The notes: generated by a model from the letters alone, not told the origin. Shown: positions 8,501 through 18,369, counted from the stretch's first letter. The stretch: 64,000 nucleotides of DNA from Microbacteriaceae bacterium (GCA_031177985.1 JAPSJW010000002.1:244242-308241); one strand, 5' to 3'. Program-made: numbers and translations.

Positions 8501-9148
8501 ATGACGGGGCAGCCTCATCCGCGACTCGACGAGCTCATCGCCACCCTCGAGCGGCTGCGCGCTCCGGGCGGCTGCGCCTGGGACCGGGAGCAGACCCACG
8601 AGTCCCTCGTGCAGTACCTCGTCGAGGAGACCTACGAGCTCATCGAGGCGATCGAGTCGGGCACCACCGAGGAGCTGGTCGAGGAGCTCGGGGACGTGCT
8701 CTACCAGGTGCTCTTCCACTCCGACATCGCGGCCGAGGCGGGCGAGTTCACCATCGAGGACGTCGCCGCACACATGACCGCGAAGATGATCGGCCGCCAC
8801 CCGCACGTCTTCGGAGACGCCACCGCGGAGACCGCGGAGGACGTCGTGGCCGCGTGGGACGAGCTGAAGCGGTCGGAGAAGCCGACGCGCTCGAGCGTGC
8901 TCGACGGCATCCCCCAGTCGATGCCCTCTCTGGCGCTGGCCGACAAGGTGCTCGGACGGGCGTCCAAGGTCGACGTCGGGTCTCCGGTCGCGGCGGAGGC
9001 CCCCGCGACCGAGGAGGAGTTCGGCGGCCAGCTGCTCGCCCTCGTGGCGCTCGCTCGTGACAGAGGGTGGGATGCGGAGCGTGCGCTGCGCGGGGCGGTG
9101 CGGTCGCTGCAGGGCGAGATCCGCGCGGCAGAGTCGGCCGCGCGCTGA
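8501..9148 (+). CDS. mazG: Nucleoside triphosphate pyrophosphohydrolase MazG
   Basis: A 215-aa house-cleaning enzyme that hydrolyses (d)NTPs to monophosphate and pyrophosphate. The metal-binding helices show VEETYELIEA (41-50) and EELGDVLYQVLFHS (61-74), the EExxE/ExxD pattern of MazG. The N-terminal APGGCAWDREQTHESL matches the canonical bacterial start (usually PCPWDxxQTHxSL). It is a little shorter than two-domain MazG from E. coli, and the second MazG repeat is only partly recognisable. A GAGGAT hexamer precedes the ATG by 6 nt. A strong hairpin terminator follows. Confidence 0.95.
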   Translation: MTGQPHPRLDELIATLERLRAPGGCAWDREQTHESLVQYLVEETYELIEAIESGTTEELVEELGDVLYQVLFHSDIAAEAGEFTIEDVAAHMTAKMIGRHPHVFGDATAETAEDVVAAWDELKRSEKPTRSSVLDGIPQSMPSLALADKVLGRASKVDVGSPVAAEAPATEEEFGGQLLALVALARDRGWDAERALRGAVRSLQGEIRAAESAAR

Positions 9149-9179
9149 CGCTGCGGCGACGCCGTCCCCGGAACGAGAT

Positions 9180-9212
9180 GATGCCCCCTCCGACCCGAAC
9201 GGAGGGGGCATC
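9180..9212 (+). terminator. Hairpin terminator after mazG
   Basis: A perfect 13-bp stem GATGCCCCCTCCG / CGGAGGGGGCATC with a 7-nt loop, 31 bp after the mazG stop. There is no T-tract, as is common in high-GC actinobacteria. Confidence 0.85.
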
Positions 9213-9305
9213 GAGCCGCCACGGCATGTTTACCCGTCAAGCCGAGCGGCAGGGAAAGTCATAGTGACCCCCGGCTCCGATAATAGGGGAAACCTCTGGA
9301 GTTAG

Positions 9306-9327
9306 CCAAACACTCGTTATGCTTTGG
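9306..9327. promoter_or_regulatory. Operator-like inverted repeat and -10 box of the TetR gene
   Basis: CCAAA-N12-TTTGG (9306-9310 and 9323-9327) straddles TATGCT (9318-9323), a good -10 hexamer 7 nt before GTG 9331. A repressor bound here would block its own promoter, so autoregulation by the TetR protein is plausible. A second -10-like GATAAT lies at 9279-9284. Confidence 0.4.
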
Positions 9328-9330
9328 TTC

Positions 9331-9927
9331 GTGTCGCGCACGGCAGATCCCTCCCGCAAGCCGGAGCTGCTGGCGCGCATCCTCGACCACTTCCTCGACA
9401 AGCCGCTGTCGAGCCTCAGCTTCCGCACTCTCGCCTCGTCGCTGGGGGTCAGCACGTACACGCTCGTGTACCACTTCGGCACCCGCCGGGAGCTGATCGC
9501 CGAGATCGTGCGGGCCGTCTCGGCCCGCCAGTCCGTCGTCGAGGAGAAGGTCGCTCAGTCGACCGACAGCCTCGCGACGTACTTCGACAACCTCCGCGCC
9601 TCGTGGGAGTGGACGCTCGACCCGCGCAATCGGGAGCTGCAGCGCCTCGAGTTCGAGGGATTCCTCCTCGAGTCGCTCGAGGAGGACGGCTCGTTCACCC
9701 GCTCGCTCTACGACAACTGGCAGCAGATCGGCCAACGCGCGCTGCTGCGGCTCGGCATGGGGCCGGCAGATGCCGCGGCGCAGTCCCGCATCATGGGTGA
9801 CACCTTCTTCGGGCTGCGGTTCGACCTCGTCGTCACGAAGGACGTCGAGCGGGCTAACGCGGCCTTCGAGCTCGCTCTGCAGTCGCACCGCGAGCGGATC
9901 GTGCGCATCCTGGGCCGCGCCGCCTGA
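9331..9927 (+). CDS. TetR-family transcriptional regulator
   Basis: A 198-aa repressor-type protein. The N-terminal helix-turn-helix is clear: a helix with ARILDHFLDKPLSSLSFRTL, then SSLGVSTYTLVYHFGTRRELIAEI, which is the TetR recognition pattern. The rest is an all-helical ligand/dimer domain. GTG 9331 is preferred over ATG 9319 because a TATGCT box sits 7 nt upstream and would overlap the longer frame. The gene ends 23 bp before cofC and points the same way, but cofC has its own -10-like box. The ligand and target genes are unknown; the palindrome at its own promoter suggests self-control. Confidence 0.88.
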   Translation: MSRTADPSRKPELLARILDHFLDKPLSSLSFRTLASSLGVSTYTLVYHFGTRRELIAEIVRAVSARQSVVEEKVAQSTDSLATYFDNLRASWEWTLDPRNRELQRLEFEGFLLESLEEDGSFTRSLYDNWQQIGQRALLRLGMGPADAAAQSRIMGDTFFGLRFDLVVTKDVERANAAFELALQSHRERIVRILGRAA

Positions 9928-9938
9928 GCGCCGGGTCC

Positions 9939-9944
9939 GATAAT
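9939..9944 (+). promoter_or_regulatory. -10-like hexamer GATAAT upstream of cofC
   Basis: GATAAT ends exactly 6 nt before the ATG at 9951, predicting a leaderless cofC transcript. Confidence 0.55.
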
Positions 9945-9950
9945 GGTCGG

Positions 9951-10520
9951 ATGCCCGCAACCCGCCGGTGGTCGATCATCGTGCCGGTGAAGCCTCCCCA
10001 GCTCGCCAAGTCGCGCCTCAAGCCGCGACCGGCGTCCCTCGCCCGAACGATCGGGCAGCGCACGATCGCCGCTGCCGCGAGGTCCGGCTCGGTCGGAGCG
10101 GTCGTGGTCGTGACGGCGGATGCCCGCTGGCGCCCGCCCCGCGGCTCGGGCGCTCGCCGCATCGCCGAACGCCGCCCGCGGTCGATCGCGACGGCGATCG
10201 CCGCCGCCGAGGCGCGCCTCCCGCGTCGCCTCCCGCGTGCGGTGCTGCTCGGCGACCTTCCGGCCCTCGACCCGCGCGAGCTCGGCCGGCTGCTCAGCGA
10301 GGCGTCGCGGCACCCGAGGGCCTTCCTGCGCGACGCGGACGGCACGGGCACGACCCTCGTGACGGCTCGCGCGGGGGTGCCGTTGCGCACGGCGTTCGGG
10401 TCGGACTCCGCTCGCCGTCACGCGGAGGCTGGACTCGTCGAGCTCGAGCTGCCGGCCACCTCGGGGCTGCGGCGGGACGTCGACACGGCCGACCAGCTGG
10501 ACGCGCTCAGGCGCCGCTGA
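9951..10520 (+). CDS. cofC: 2-phospho-L-lactate (or PEP) guanylyltransferase, CofC/FbiD family
   Basis: A 189-aa nucleotidyltransferase that activates a 3-carbon phospho-acid with GTP for coenzyme F420 synthesis. Seen: the N-terminal VPVKPPQLAKSRL GTP-binding motif, LLGDLPALDPREL in the middle, and GTGTTLVTA followed by FGSDSARRHAEAG, all standard for CofC. It is slightly shorter than many homologues (about 210). In mycobacteria the homologue FbiD prefers phosphoenolpyruvate, and the substrate here is not decided by sequence. Its 3' end overlaps the 3' end of cofD by 14 bp in convergent orientation. Confidence 0.9.
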   Translation: MPATRRWSIIVPVKPPQLAKSRLKPRPASLARTIGQRTIAAAARSGSVGAVVVVTADARWRPPRGSGARRIAERRPRSIATAIAAAEARLPRRLPRAVLLGDLPALDPRELGRLLSEASRHPRAFLRDADGTGTTLVTARAGVPLRTAFGSDSARRHAEAGLVELELPATSGLRRDVDTADQLDALRRR

Positions 10521-11463
10521 GCGCGATCGCCGCCTCGGCCATCCGCGCTGTCAGCTCGGGGGAGCGCATCCAGAGCGGCACGGCCCGTGGGGCGATGCCG
10601 AGCGACTCGACCTGAGGCACGACCGCCGCGTCCTCCTCGGCGACCAGCCAGCCGTCGAGCACGCCTCCGTCGCGACGGGCGCCGTACCACTCCGCCACGG
10701 CCAGTGCGGTGGTTCCGACGCCGATGACGCTGAGGCAGCGGTCGGCCATGCCGCGCACGACCGCGCCGCCGATGATCGGCGAGACGCCCACGACGGGCGC
10801 CGGCCCCGAGGCCAACGCGTCGCGGATGCCGGGCACGGCGAGGATCGGAGCGATCGACACGACGGGGTTCGATGGGGCGAGGAGCACGACGTCGGCCTCG
10901 CCGATCGCCTCGAGCACGCCGGGCGCCGGGGCAGCGCGTTCCACGTCGCGGTACTCGAAGCCCGCCGTCTCGATGTCGCCGCGATGCCGGGTCCACCACT
11001 CCTCGAAGTGCAGCGACCCGCCGCCGGGCAGCAGCGCGTGCGTCTCCGCCTCCTGGTCGGTCGCCGGCAGCAGGCGCACTCCGAGCGGCCACCGCCGCGA
11101 CAGCCGCTCGACGACCGAGCTGAGCGGAACGCCGTCGCGCAGCCACGCCGTGCGGGCGATGTGCGTGCCGAGGTCGAGATCGCCGAGCGTGAACCACGGC
11201 CACCCGACGCCGTACTCCGCGAGCTCCGCCGCGACGCGCTCGGTCTCGCCCGCGCGGCCCCAGCCGCGCTCCGCGTCGTTGACGCCGGCGAGGGCGTAGA
11301 GCAGCGAATCGAGGTCGGGGGTGATCCGCAGCCCGGCGAGCCACATGTCGTCGCCGGTGTTGACGATCGCGGTGATGTCGTGACCGCCCGCCGCGGCGAA
11401 CTCACGCAGCCCCAGGGCGAAGCGGGCCCCGCCGACACCACCGGAGAGGACGACGATGCGCAC
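10507..11463 (-). CDS. cofD: 2-phospho-L-lactate transferase CofD (FbiA)
   Basis: A 318-aa enzyme that transfers the (enol)pyruvyl/lactyl phosphate moiety from the CofC product to 7,8-didemethyl-8-hydroxy-5-deazaflavin (Fo), giving F420-0. Family hallmarks: VVLSGGVGGARFALGL near the start, NTGDDMWLAGLRITPDLDS, LGDLDLGTHIARTAWL, and LLAPSNPVVSIAPILAVPGIR. The length is normal. The GTG start has TAGGGT 6 nt upstream (11470-11475). CofE/FbiB and Fo synthase are not in the window, so the pathway is only partly encoded here. Confidence 0.95.
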   Translation of the reverse strand: MRIVVLSGGVGGARFALGLREFAAAGGHDITAIVNTGDDMWLAGLRITPDLDSLLYALAGVNDAERGWGRAGETERVAAELAEYGVGWPWFTLGDLDLGTHIARTAWLRDGVPLSSVVERLSRRWPLGVRLLPATDQEAETHALLPGGGSLHFEEWWTRHRGDIETAGFEYRDVERAAPAPGVLEAIGEADVVLLAPSNPVVSIAPILAVPGIRDALASGPAPVVGVSPIIGGAVVRGMADRCLSVIGVGTTALAVAEWYGARRDGGVLDGWLVAEEDAAVVPQVESLGIAPRAVPLWMRSPELTARMAEAAIALSGA

Positions 11464-11469
11464 CGGTTC

Positions 11470-11475
11470 ACCCTA
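11470..11475 (-). promoter_or_regulatory. -10-like hexamer TAGGGT upstream of cofD
   Basis: On the minus strand TAGGGT ends 6 nt before the GTG start at 11463, the leaderless pattern. It faces away from hisS. Confidence 0.5.
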
Positions 11476-11512
11476 GTCGGGGAGCGCGATCCGCTCCTGC
11501 GAGAATCGACGC

Positions 11513-12790
11513 ATGGCTTCCCCCGTCAACCCGCCCCGCGGGATGCGCGACTTCCTGCCCGCCGAGAAGGCGCGACGCGAACGCGTGCTCGCCGTCATCC
11601 GCGCCACCTACCGGGCGCACGGCTTCGACGAGATCGAGACGCCGGTGATGGAGGACGCGTCGCGGCTGCACTCGGGGCTCGGGGGCGACAACGAGAAGCT
11701 CGCCTTCGGCGTCCTCAAGCGCGGGCTGACGGCGGATGCGGTGCGCGCGGCCGCCGAGGAGCCCTCCTCGCTCGCCGACCTCGGGCTGCGGTTCGACCTC
11801 ACGGTGCCGCTCGCCCGGTTCTACGCGAGTCACCGCGCTGAGCTCCCGACGGTGTTCCGGGCCATCCAGCTCGCGCCCGTCTGGCGCGCCGAGCGCCCCC
11901 AGAAGGGCCGCTACCGGCAGTTCGTGCAGTGCGACATCGACGTCATCGGCGACCCGTCGCCACTCGCGGAGGTGGAGCTGCTCACGGCGAGCGCGGCGAC
12001 GCTGCGCGCGCTGGGCCTCCGCGACTGGACGATCCGCATCAACGACCGGCGGCTGCTCACGAGCATGCTGACCGCGTTCGGCTTCCCGGTCGACGACCAC
12101 GCGGGCGTGCTGATCACGGTCGACAAGCTCGACAAGATCGGCATCGACGGGGTGATCGGCGAGCTGCGCGAGCGCGGCGCCGCCGAGGCCTCGGTCACGG
12201 CGCTCGCCGCGCACCTCGACTCGGCCGCGGAGCTGAAGGGCGGGGTCACCGAGCCCGAGCTGCTCGCCGCGCTGCCGGCAGGCGTCGACCGGGCGGCGGT
12301 GCGGGAGCTCGCCGAGCTGGCCGCCGCGGTCACGGCGACGGATGCGGCGGTGCCGCTGAGCTTCGACCCATACCTGGTGCGGGGCATGGGCTACTACACC
12401 GGCCCGATCTTCGAGGTGCAGCACCCCGAGCTCGGCTACTCGCTCGGGGGAGGCGGCAGGTACGACGGCATGATCGGCCGGTTCCTCGGATCCGACGTCC
12501 CCGCGACGGGCTTCTCGCTCGGCTTCGAGCGCATCGTCGACCTCGTCGAACTCGGCGAGGAGCAGGGGGAGGACGCGATCGCCCTGGTGCACGACGACGT
12601 CCCGCCCGCGCGGCTGGCGGTGCTCAAGTCCGCTCTGCTCGCCACCGGCGCCCGGGTGCGGCTCGAGCGTCGCGCGCGCAACACGAAGGCGCAGCTGGCC
12701 GGCCTCGCCGCCCTCGGCTACCGCCGGTTCGCGTTCGTGAGCGACGCCACCGCATCCGTCGACGACCTCGACGTGAGGACGCTCGACTGA
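11513..12790 (+). CDS. hisS: Histidyl-tRNA synthetase
   Basis: A 425-aa class II aminoacyl-tRNA synthetase charging tRNA-His. Seen: the N-terminal PRGMRDFLPAEKARRERVL, motif 2-like VWRAERPQKGRYRQFVQCDID, the histidine-specific LVRGMGYYTGPIFEVQHPE, and motif 3-like SLGGGGRYDGMIGRFLG near residue 315. The C-terminal anticodon-binding domain (about 345-425) includes RRARNTKAQLAGLAALGY. The ATG has GAGAAT 6 nt upstream. It is divergent from cofD. Confidence 0.97.
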   Translation: MASPVNPPRGMRDFLPAEKARRERVLAVIRATYRAHGFDEIETPVMEDASRLHSGLGGDNEKLAFGVLKRGLTADAVRAAAEEPSSLADLGLRFDLTVPLARFYASHRAELPTVFRAIQLAPVWRAERPQKGRYRQFVQCDIDVIGDPSPLAEVELLTASAATLRALGLRDWTIRINDRRLLTSMLTAFGFPVDDHAGVLITVDKLDKIGIDGVIGELRERGAAEASVTALAAHLDSAAELKGGVTEPELLAALPAGVDRAAVRELAELAAAVTATDAAVPLSFDPYLVRGMGYYTGPIFEVQHPELGYSLGGGGRYDGMIGRFLGSDVPATGFSLGFERIVDLVELGEEQGEDAIALVHDDVPPARLAVLKSALLATGARVRLERRARNTKAQLAGLAALGYRRFAFVSDATASVDDLDVRTLD

Positions 12791-12827
12791 CCGTGTCAAC
12801 ACCTGTCGGCAGCTCCCGCGTGCGCCT

Positions 12828-12833
12828 TACCGT
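12828..12833 (+). promoter_or_regulatory. -10-like hexamer TACCGT upstream of the GNAT gene
   Basis: TACCGT ends 6 nt before GTG 12840. It supports this start and a transcript separate from hisS. Confidence 0.45.
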
Positions 12834-12835
12834 GA

Positions 12836-14647
<1,812 letters not shown>

Positions 14648-14660
14648 CGAATCCCTGAAC

Positions 14661-14696
14661 GACGGCGCCGGGCTCCTGGGGGACCCCGGCGCCGTC
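14661..14696 (+). terminator. Hairpin terminator after eno
   Basis: A perfect 12-bp stem GACGGCGCCGGG / CCCGGCGCCGTC with a 12-nt loop, 13 bp after the eno stop codon. Confidence 0.8.
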
Positions 14697-14712
14697 GCCT
14701 ACCATCGAGGAC

Positions 14713-15219
14713 ATGGCGACGAGACGGGACCGCAAGCGCGTGCCCGTGGCGATGCCGCAGCTCGAGACCGCTCCCGAGCGGTGGCTGCGCGGCATCCGCG
14801 TCTCGGGCTTCACCTTCACGGTGCTCGCGCTGCTCGTGCTCGCCGTCGTCGTGCTCGCGCCGGGACTCAAGACCCTCGTCGAGCAGCGCAACGAGATCGC
14901 CCAGCTCGAAGCAGAGGTGCAGCAGCAGCGGGAGTCCGTCGAGTCGCTCGACGAGGAGATCGCCCGCTGGGAGGACCCCGCCTACATCGAGGCGCAGGCG
15001 CGTGAGCGTCTCTACTACGTGTACCCCGGCGAGTACAGCTACATCATCAAGGACGACCCCGACCGCATCGCCACCCCCGACGGAGCGCCGATCAGCGCCG
15101 AGCTCGAGACGACCGAGGTCGACTGGCTGGCCACCACCCTCTCCACGATCTTCGCAGCCGGCCTCTCCGACGCGGTGCCCGACGAGCTCGTGGCGCCGGT
15201 CATCGAGGACGGACGGTGA
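14713..15219 (+). CDS. FtsB/DivIC-like septum formation initiator
   Basis: A 168-aa bitopic membrane protein of the FtsB/DivIC family, part of the divisome complex that bridges FtsQ and FtsL. A basic cytoplasmic N-terminus (1-30) precedes one membrane helix (about 31-55), then a coiled coil (QRNEIAQLEAEVQQQRESVE, about 57-85) and the conserved WEDPAYIEAQARERLYYVYPGE. The last 60 residues are acidic and divergent. TACCAT lies 7 nt before the ATG. The next gene overlaps it by 4 bp, and eno-ftsB-DUF501 is a conserved actinobacterial trio. Confidence 0.9.
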   Translation: MATRRDRKRVPVAMPQLETAPERWLRGIRVSGFTFTVLALLVLAVVVLAPGLKTLVEQRNEIAQLEAEVQQQRESVESLDEEIARWEDPAYIEAQARERLYYVYPGEYSYIIKDDPDRIATPDGAPISAELETTEVDWLATTLSTIFAAGLSDAVPDELVAPVIEDGR

Positions 15220-15731
15220 CCCGCCCGCCCTTCGATCCGCCCAGCGAGCGCGACGTGCGGATCGTCTCCGAGCAGCTGGGGCGTCCCGCCCGGGACGTCG
15301 TCGGCATCGCCGCGCGCTGCGTGTGCGGCAACCCGACCGTCGTGTCGACGAAGCCCCGCCTCTCCGACGGCACCCCCTTCCCGACGTTCTACTACCTGAC
15401 CCATCCGGCGGCGACGGCCGCCGTCTCGACGCTCGAGGCGACCGGGGTCATGCCCGAGCTCGCCGCCCTGCTCGAGGGCGACACCGCATCCGCCTATCGC
15501 GCGGCCCACGAGTCCTACCTCGCCGACCGCGAGTCGATCGAGGTCGTCGAGGAGGTCGCGGGCGTCTCGGCGGGCGGCATGCCCGAGCGCGTGAAGTGCC
15601 TGCACGCCCTCGTCGGTCACTCCCTGGCCGCAGGCCCAGGGCTCAATCCGATCGGCGACCTCGCGCTCGAGCGAGCGTCCTGGAGCCCGGCGGTCTGCGA
15701 GTGCGCGGAACCCGGACCGGGGCTGCCGTGA
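15216..15731 (+). CDS. DUF501 family protein
   Basis: A 171-aa soluble protein of the actinobacterial DUF501 family. Recognised by SEQLGRPARDVVGIAARCVCGNPTVV followed by LSDGTPFPTFYYLTHPAATAAVS, and ending with GMPERVKCLHALVGHSLAAG and NPIGD. Conserved Cys and His residues hint at metal binding or structure, but no activity is established. It overlaps the ftsB-like gene upstream and the subtilase gene downstream by 4 bp each, so all three are probably co-transcribed. Confidence 0.9.
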   Translation: MTRPPFDPPSERDVRIVSEQLGRPARDVVGIAARCVCGNPTVVSTKPRLSDGTPFPTFYYLTHPAATAAVSTLEATGVMPELAALLEGDTASAYRAAHESYLADRESIEVVEEVAGVSAGGMPERVKCLHALVGHSLAAGPGLNPIGDLALERASWSPAVCECAEPGPGLP

Positions 15732-16966
15732 GGGCTCCCGCGGGCGTCGCCCTCGTCACCGCGCTGACCGTCGCGCTCGCGCCGGCCGCGCCGGCCGTCG
15801 CCGACGAGGTGCGCGACCGCCAGTACTGGCTCGATGCCTACGGCGTGCGCGACGCCTGGGCGGTGACCCGCGGCGAAGGGGTCACCATCGCGATCATCGA
15901 CACCGGCGTCGACGGCACGCACCCCGACCTCGCAGGCGCGGTCGTCGACGGCACCGACGTCTCGGGCCTCGGCAGCTCCGACGGCGAGACGCCGGTCGGC
16001 AGCGACGGCAACGCGCACGGCACGATGGTCGCCTCGCTCGCCGCGGGCCGCGGCAGCGCGGGCGGCGCCGGAGTCATCGGCACGGCGCCGGCGGCCGATC
16101 TGCTGTCGATCTCGGTCGGCTTCGGCGAGGGCGAGACCGACTCCGACGAGCAGATAGCGGATGCGGTGCGCTGGGCCGTCGACAACGGCGCCGACATCAT
16201 CAACATGTCGCTCACCCGCAACACCCTGGAATGGCCCGAGAGCTGGGACGAGGCGTTCCTCTACGCGATGGAGAACGACGTCGTCATCGTCGCCGCGGCC
16301 GGCAACAGGGGGAGCGGCACGACCTCCGTCGGCGCCCCCGCCACGATGCCCGGCGTGCTCACGGTCGCGGGGGTCGACCGCCGAGGTTCGGCGAGCGACA
16401 CCGCCTCGACGCAGGGCATCACGATCTCGGTCTCCGCGCCCAGCGAGGACCTCGTCGGGGCGGTCCCGGGCGACGGCCATGTCGCCTGGAACGGCACCAG
16501 CGGCGCGACTCCGATCGTCGCCGGCATCGTCGCGCTCGTGCGCTCGGCGCATCCGACCCTCGACGCGGCCAACGTCATCCAGCGCCTCCTCGCCACCGCG
16601 AAGCCCGCCGGTGCGCCCGGTGCGGATCCGCTGTACGGCTACGGCATCGTCGACGCCTCGGCCGCCGTGCGCGAGGACGTGCCGCTCGTCGACGCCAACC
16701 CGATGGGCGATCTCGCCGAGTGGGTGCGCATCAACCGCAGGGCCGACGCGCCGCCGGTGCCCACGCCATCCGCCGCACCGCTGCCCGAGCCGACGCCGAT
16801 CGCAGCACCGGAAGCCTCGGAGCCGCTCGGAACGCTGCTGCCCACGCTCAACCAGCTGCGAGAGGTGGGGCTTCCCGCACTCGTGCTGCTGCTGTTCGGG
16901 GCGGGACTGATCGCACTCGTCGTGCTCGCGGTGCGCAGTTTCAGGTCGCTGCGGAACTCAGAGTAG
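15728..16966 (+). CDS. Membrane-anchored S8 subtilisin-like serine protease (mycosin-like)
   Basis: A 412-aa secreted protease tethered by a C-terminal helix. GTG 15728 is chosen: it overlaps the DUF501 stop and gives a signal peptide (about 1-26, ending PAVA-DE). The catalytic triad is complete: Asp58 in IAIIDTGVDGTHPDLAG, His98 in GNAHGTMVASLAAG, Ser258 in NGTSGATPIVAG. The oxyanion Asn lies in IVAAAGNRG. After a Pro-rich spacer a membrane helix (about 375-398) and a basic tail follow. This layout matches mycosins, but no type VII secretion genes are visible here. In M. tuberculosis the gene after the DUF501 gene is ppx instead. Substrate unknown. Confidence 0.9.
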   Translation: MRAPAGVALVTALTVALAPAAPAVADEVRDRQYWLDAYGVRDAWAVTRGEGVTIAIIDTGVDGTHPDLAGAVVDGTDVSGLGSSDGETPVGSDGNAHGTMVASLAAGRGSAGGAGVIGTAPAADLLSISVGFGEGETDSDEQIADAVRWAVDNGADIINMSLTRNTLEWPESWDEAFLYAMENDVVIVAAAGNRGSGTTSVGAPATMPGVLTVAGVDRRGSASDTASTQGITISVSAPSEDLVGAVPGDGHVAWNGTSGATPIVAGIVALVRSAHPTLDAANVIQRLLATAKPAGAPGADPLYGYGIVDASAAVREDVPLVDANPMGDLAEWVRINRRADAPPVPTPSAAPLPEPTPIAAPEASEPLGTLLPTLNQLREVGLPALVLLLFGAGLIALVVLAVRSFRSLRNSE

Positions 16967-17002
16967 ATTAGGGGCGATCTTCCCTCTCAGAAGGACTTCC
17001 CT

Positions 17003-18325
17003 GTGCGCAAAATCCTGATCGTCGGCGGCGGCTACGCCGGGTTCTACACCGCCCTCAAGCTCGAGAAGCAGCTGGCGCGAGGGGAGGCCGAGGTCACCAT
17101 GGTCGACCCGCTGCCCTACATGACGTACCAGCCGTTCCTCCCCGAGGTCGCTGCGGGATCCATCGAGCCGCGCCACGCCGTGGTCGCGCACCGTCGTCAC
17201 CTCTACAAGACGAACGTGATCACCGCGAAGGTCACCGACATCGACCACGCGAACAAGAAGGCGACGATCACCCCGCCCGTGGGTGAGCCCTACGAGTTCG
17301 AGTACGACATCATCGTCGTCACCGCCGGCTCGGTCAGCCGCACCTTCCCGATCCCGGGCGTCGCCGACGTCGCGATCGGTCTGAAGAACATCGAAGAGGC
17401 CATCGCCGTGCGCGACCTCGTGCTCACCAACTTCGACAAGGCGGCCCTGCTGCCCCCGGGTCCGGAGCGCGACCGCCTGCTCACCTTCGTCGTCGTCGGC
17501 GGCGGCTTCGCCGGCATCGAGGTGTTCGGCGAGCTGCGCAGCCTCGCGAGCGCGCTGCTGCGGTACTACCCGACCCTCACGATCGACGACACGCACTTCC
17601 ACCTCATCGAGGCGATGGGGCGGATCATGCCCGAGGTGTCGCTGCCGACGAGCCACTGGGTGCTCAAGAACCTCGCCCAGCGCGGAGCTCAGGTGCACCT
17701 CGACACGCAGCTGCAGTCCTGCGTCGACGGGGTCGTGCAGCTGTCCACCGGCGAGAGCTTCGAGTCCGACGTCATCGTCTGGACCGCCGGAGTCATGGCG
17801 AACCCGGTGCTGCGCAACACCGACCTCCCCACCGAGGAGCGCGGGCGTCTCCGCGTCGGTGCGGACCTCCGCGTGCGCGACGCCGAGGGTGAGATCATCC
17901 CCGACGCTTGGGGCGCGGGCGACGTCAGCGCCGTGCCCGACCTCACCGGCGGCGGCGTCGGCGGCTTCTGCGTTCCGAACGCGCAGCACGCCGTGCGTCA
18001 GGGCAAGCTGCTCGCGAAGAACATCACGGCGGCGCTGCGCGGCGAGGACCCCAAGGAGTACTTCCACAAGAACCAGGGCGCCGTGGCCGGGATCGGGCTC
18101 GGCGAGGGCGTCTTCCAGTCGGGCAAGATCGCCATCAAGGGCGTGCTCGCCTGGTTCATGCACCGCGGCTACCACGGCCTCGCGATCCCGATGTGGGAGC
18201 GCAAGATCCGGGTCTTCGCGAACTGGATCCTGAACTTCCTGCTGCGCCGGGACCTCGTCTCGCTCTCCGCTCGTGTCGCCCCGCGTGCCGCTTTCGAGCA
18301 GTTCGCGTCGCGCCCGAAGGCCTAG
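17003..18325 (+). CDS. Type II NADH dehydrogenase (NAD(P)/FAD-dependent oxidoreductase)
   Basis: A 440-aa flavoprotein of the non-proton-pumping NDH-2 family, peripheral to the membrane, passing electrons from NADH to quinone. Two dinucleotide folds are clear: FAD-binding ILIVGGGYAGFYTALKLE at the N-terminus and NADH-binding VVVGGGFAGIEVFGELRS near residue 160. The second FAD contact is VWAAGDVSAVPD-like (here AWGAGDVSAVPDLTGGG). The C-terminal amphipathic region (FANWILNFLLRRDLVSL) likely binds the membrane. The GTG start has an AGAAGGA Shine-Dalgarno. A hairpin follows directly. Confidence 0.92.
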   Translation: MRKILIVGGGYAGFYTALKLEKQLARGEAEVTMVDPLPYMTYQPFLPEVAAGSIEPRHAVVAHRRHLYKTNVITAKVTDIDHANKKATITPPVGEPYEFEYDIIVVTAGSVSRTFPIPGVADVAIGLKNIEEAIAVRDLVLTNFDKAALLPPGPERDRLLTFVVVGGGFAGIEVFGELRSLASALLRYYPTLTIDDTHFHLIEAMGRIMPEVSLPTSHWVLKNLAQRGAQVHLDTQLQSCVDGVVQLSTGESFESDVIVWTAGVMANPVLRNTDLPTEERGRLRVGADLRVRDAEGEIIPDAWGAGDVSAVPDLTGGGVGGFCVPNAQHAVRQGKLLAKNITAALRGEDPKEYFHKNQGAVAGIGLGEGVFQSGKIAIKGVLAWFMHRGYHGLAIPMWERKIRVFANWILNFLLRRDLVSLSARVAPRAAFEQFASRPKA

Positions 18326-18354
18326 GGCCTGCGCCCTTCCGAATCGGGCGGGCC
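18326..18354 (+). terminator. Hairpin after the NDH-2 gene
   Basis: A two-part stem GGCC(tgc)GCCC pairs with GGGC(g)GGCC, beginning right after the stop codon and ending just before the TACAGT box of the tRNA gene. Confidence 0.55.
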
Positions 18355-18355
18355 T

Positions 18356-18361
18356 TACAGT
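18356..18361 (+). promoter_or_regulatory. -10-like box TACAGT for the tRNA gene
   Basis: TACAGT ends 8 nt before the first base of the mature tRNA, so transcription would begin at or next to the tRNA 5' end. Confidence 0.45.
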
Positions 18362-18369
18362 TTGAGCGG

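Noticed and set aside
7235..9148. CPBP protease, oxidoreductase and mazG as a toxin-antitoxin or phage-defence island
   Set aside because: The MazG here is the full-length housekeeping pyrophosphohydrolase in its conserved mfd neighbourhood, and no MazEF, nuclease or abortive-infection partner is present.
15002..15727. A 242-residue N-terminal extension of the subtilase
   Set aside because: It reads out of frame through the ftsB-like and DUF501 genes. GTG 15728 gives a signal peptide and the usual 4-bp overlap.
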